Assembly (NCBI GenBank): GCA_910588615.1 | Contig: CAJUOI010000014.1 | Span: 1-51,370, forward strand | Length of the DNA: 51,370 nt | Source of the DNA: an uncultured Christensenellaceae bacterium | GTDB lineage: Bacteria; Bacillota; Clostridia; Christensenellales; Borkfalkiaceae | Reading direction: 5' to 3' | Part shown: positions 50,853 through 51,370 of the stretch, piece by piece | Numbering within the stretch: position 1 is the stretch's first letter | How the letters are laid out: every line of letters begins with the position of its first letter | The notes under the pieces: generated by a model | The model's input: the letters and a program-made list of their open reading frames with translations, nothing else | Told to the model about the DNA's origin: nothing | The model's database searches: none | Made by a program: the position numbers and the translations under genes

Positions 50853-50987
50853 AATCCGACGGATTGCCCGTTCTTTTCCGCCGATCAAGGCGATTGGATG
50901 CGCCACCCGGATTTGAACCAAAAAAACGAATCTTTGCCTCTCGTAATTGCCTTGTCTTAATACCTTTTTTCTACTAAATGTAGCGCA
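50853..50987 (-). other. tRNA 3'-end-like sequence / structured leader of the glycosyltransferase gene
   Basis: On the minus strand, TTGGTTCAAATCCGGG then TGGCGCATCCA reads like a tRNA T-arm, acceptor 3' strand, discriminator and CCA. TGCGCTA (50981-50987) could pair with TGGCGCA (50899-50905). I cannot fit an anticodon arm and the T-stem 5' side is U-rich, so this is not a normal tRNA; it may be an attachment-site remnant. Alternatively it is just a leader: CAAGGCAATT/AATCGCCTTG pair across it, and GGCAATCC/GGATTGCC (about 50853-50875) forms a hairpin downstream. Confidence 0.3.
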
Positions 50988-50990
50988 TTT

Positions 50991-51019
50991 ATTATAATAA
51001 ATCCACTATATTTAGTCAA
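50991..51019 (-). promoter_or_regulatory. promoter upstream of the glycosyltransferase pair
   Basis: TTGACT (51014-51019), TATAAT (50991-50996), 17-bp spacer, minus strand; start near 50984. Confidence 0.7.
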
Positions 51020-51059
51020 GCATTTTTATACCGATTTTTACGCCCCAATTACACCCCAA

Positions 51060-51224
51060 AATTTTTCAACGTCAATAACGACTCGTATCTACCGAATACA
51101 GTTTATTTAAACAATATTTCGATATCCAGTACCCCTCAGTACTGCTTTGTCAAAACCATAATTCATAACGCTCTAAAAGGTATATTTTAGTTCTCATAGA
51201 TTACCTTAACCTATTGCTCTATTT
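51060..51224 (-). pseudogene. possible degenerate duplicate of an RHS tail
   Basis: AT-rich. TTATTTAAACAATA occurs here (51103-51116) and in the RHS fragment (51271-51284). In that frame the minus strand reads ISKYCLNKLYSVDTSRY then stop, resembling the NLYTYCLNNP tail of the RHS core. Weak evidence; it may be chance in AT-rich DNA. Confidence 0.25.
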
Positions 51225-51370
51225 CTAATCTGGGTCGTCCTGCATCATTTGACACAACATAGTGTTCGGATTATTTAAACAATAGGTATATAAATTCAGT
51301 CCCTGTATCGTTGCGGGATCGAGATACTGCGGCGAATCGGGCGAGAGGAATCTTCCGAGAATCGGTTCGT
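51225..51370 (-). CDS. RHS-repeat-associated core protein, C-terminal fragment (runs off the window)
   Basis: The frame enters from the right edge and ends at TAG (51225). It encodes EPILGRFLSPDSPQYLDP then ATIQGLNLYTYCLNNP, the hallmark RHS core end (GRFxSPDxxxYLDPxxxxGLNLYxYCxNNP). In complete RHS/YD-repeat proteins a variable toxin or tip domain follows; here the protein stops 13 residues later (NTMLCQMMQDDPD), so the tip is missing. Gene partial in this window; probably a truncated or orphaned RHS gene. Confidence 0.75.
   Translation of the reverse strand, partial: EPILGRFLSPDSPQYLDPATIQGLNLYTYCLNNPNTMLCQMMQDDPD

Noticed and set aside
50895..50987. Functional tRNA gene
   Set aside because: The 3' end and acceptor pairing look right, but no anticodon arm can be drawn, the T-stem would be mostly G-U, and the promoter would start transcription inside the acceptor stem. 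Kept only as a tRNA-like fragment.
1..51370. CRISPR array, insertion sequence or prophage
   Set aside because: I see no regularly spaced direct repeats, transposase, integrase or phage structural genes in the window.

Overview
The window looks like chromosomal DNA of a spore-forming Firmicutes/Clostridia bacterium, probably from an uncultured gut-type lineage (inference). The evidence is a GerA/GerB/GerC germinant receptor operon, a sleB-ypeB cortex-lysis operon, a T-box in front of pheST, a pyrR-led pyrimidine operon, GGAGG ribosome binding sites and consensus TTGACA-N17-TATAAT promoters. Most of the DNA is moderately GC-rich with densely packed genes. About 36.9-38.4 kb and the last 0.4 kb are clearly AT-richer.

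Layout. 0-5 kb: a small unknown gene and a divergent double-HTH regulator sharing a palindrome; a CorA magnesium transporter behind a leader-peptide attenuator, with a zinc-ribbon protein downstream; a lipoprotein M1 peptidase and a membrane-anchored unknown. 5-11.5 kb: the UMP operon pyrR-B-C-F-K-D-E (minus strand) behind an attenuator. 11.5-18.6 kb: asparaginase, a Wzz-like protein, an LRR surface protein and the prmA-rsmE-mtaB-HIT cluster. 18.7-22.5 kb: gerABC on the plus strand, then a ~375-nt stand-alone RNA gene with its own promoter and terminator. 23-33.9 kb: a heterodimeric ABC exporter, a cation antiporter and an MntP pump, each behind a manganese (yybP-ykoY) riboswitch, an acyltransferase-like protein, a MATE exporter behind an unassigned terminator-type leader, cardiolipin synthase and trmL. 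33.9-36.7 kb: sleB and an enlarged ypeB. 36.9-38.4 kb: an AT-rich island of unknown genes with related short repeats at its ends. 38.5-51 kb: an APH-like kinase, ispE, a second MATE, cysK, pheST with a Phe T-box, and two tandem MGDG/UgtP-type glycosyltransferases. 50.9-51.4 kb: a tRNA 3'-end-like sequence beside the broken end of an RHS-repeat gene.

RNA-level regulation is unusually dense: corA attenuator, pyr attenuator, two Mn riboswitches, an orphan MATE leader, a Phe T-box and the unassigned ncRNA. Three genes (prmA, trmL, ispE) have strong promoters placed so close to the start codon that their mRNAs should be almost leaderless. The two observations I consider most worth following are the corA leader (a 24-codon ORF beginning Met-Asp-Ala-Asp-Pro whose 3' end can pair with the terminator stem) and the ncRNA downstream of gerC.
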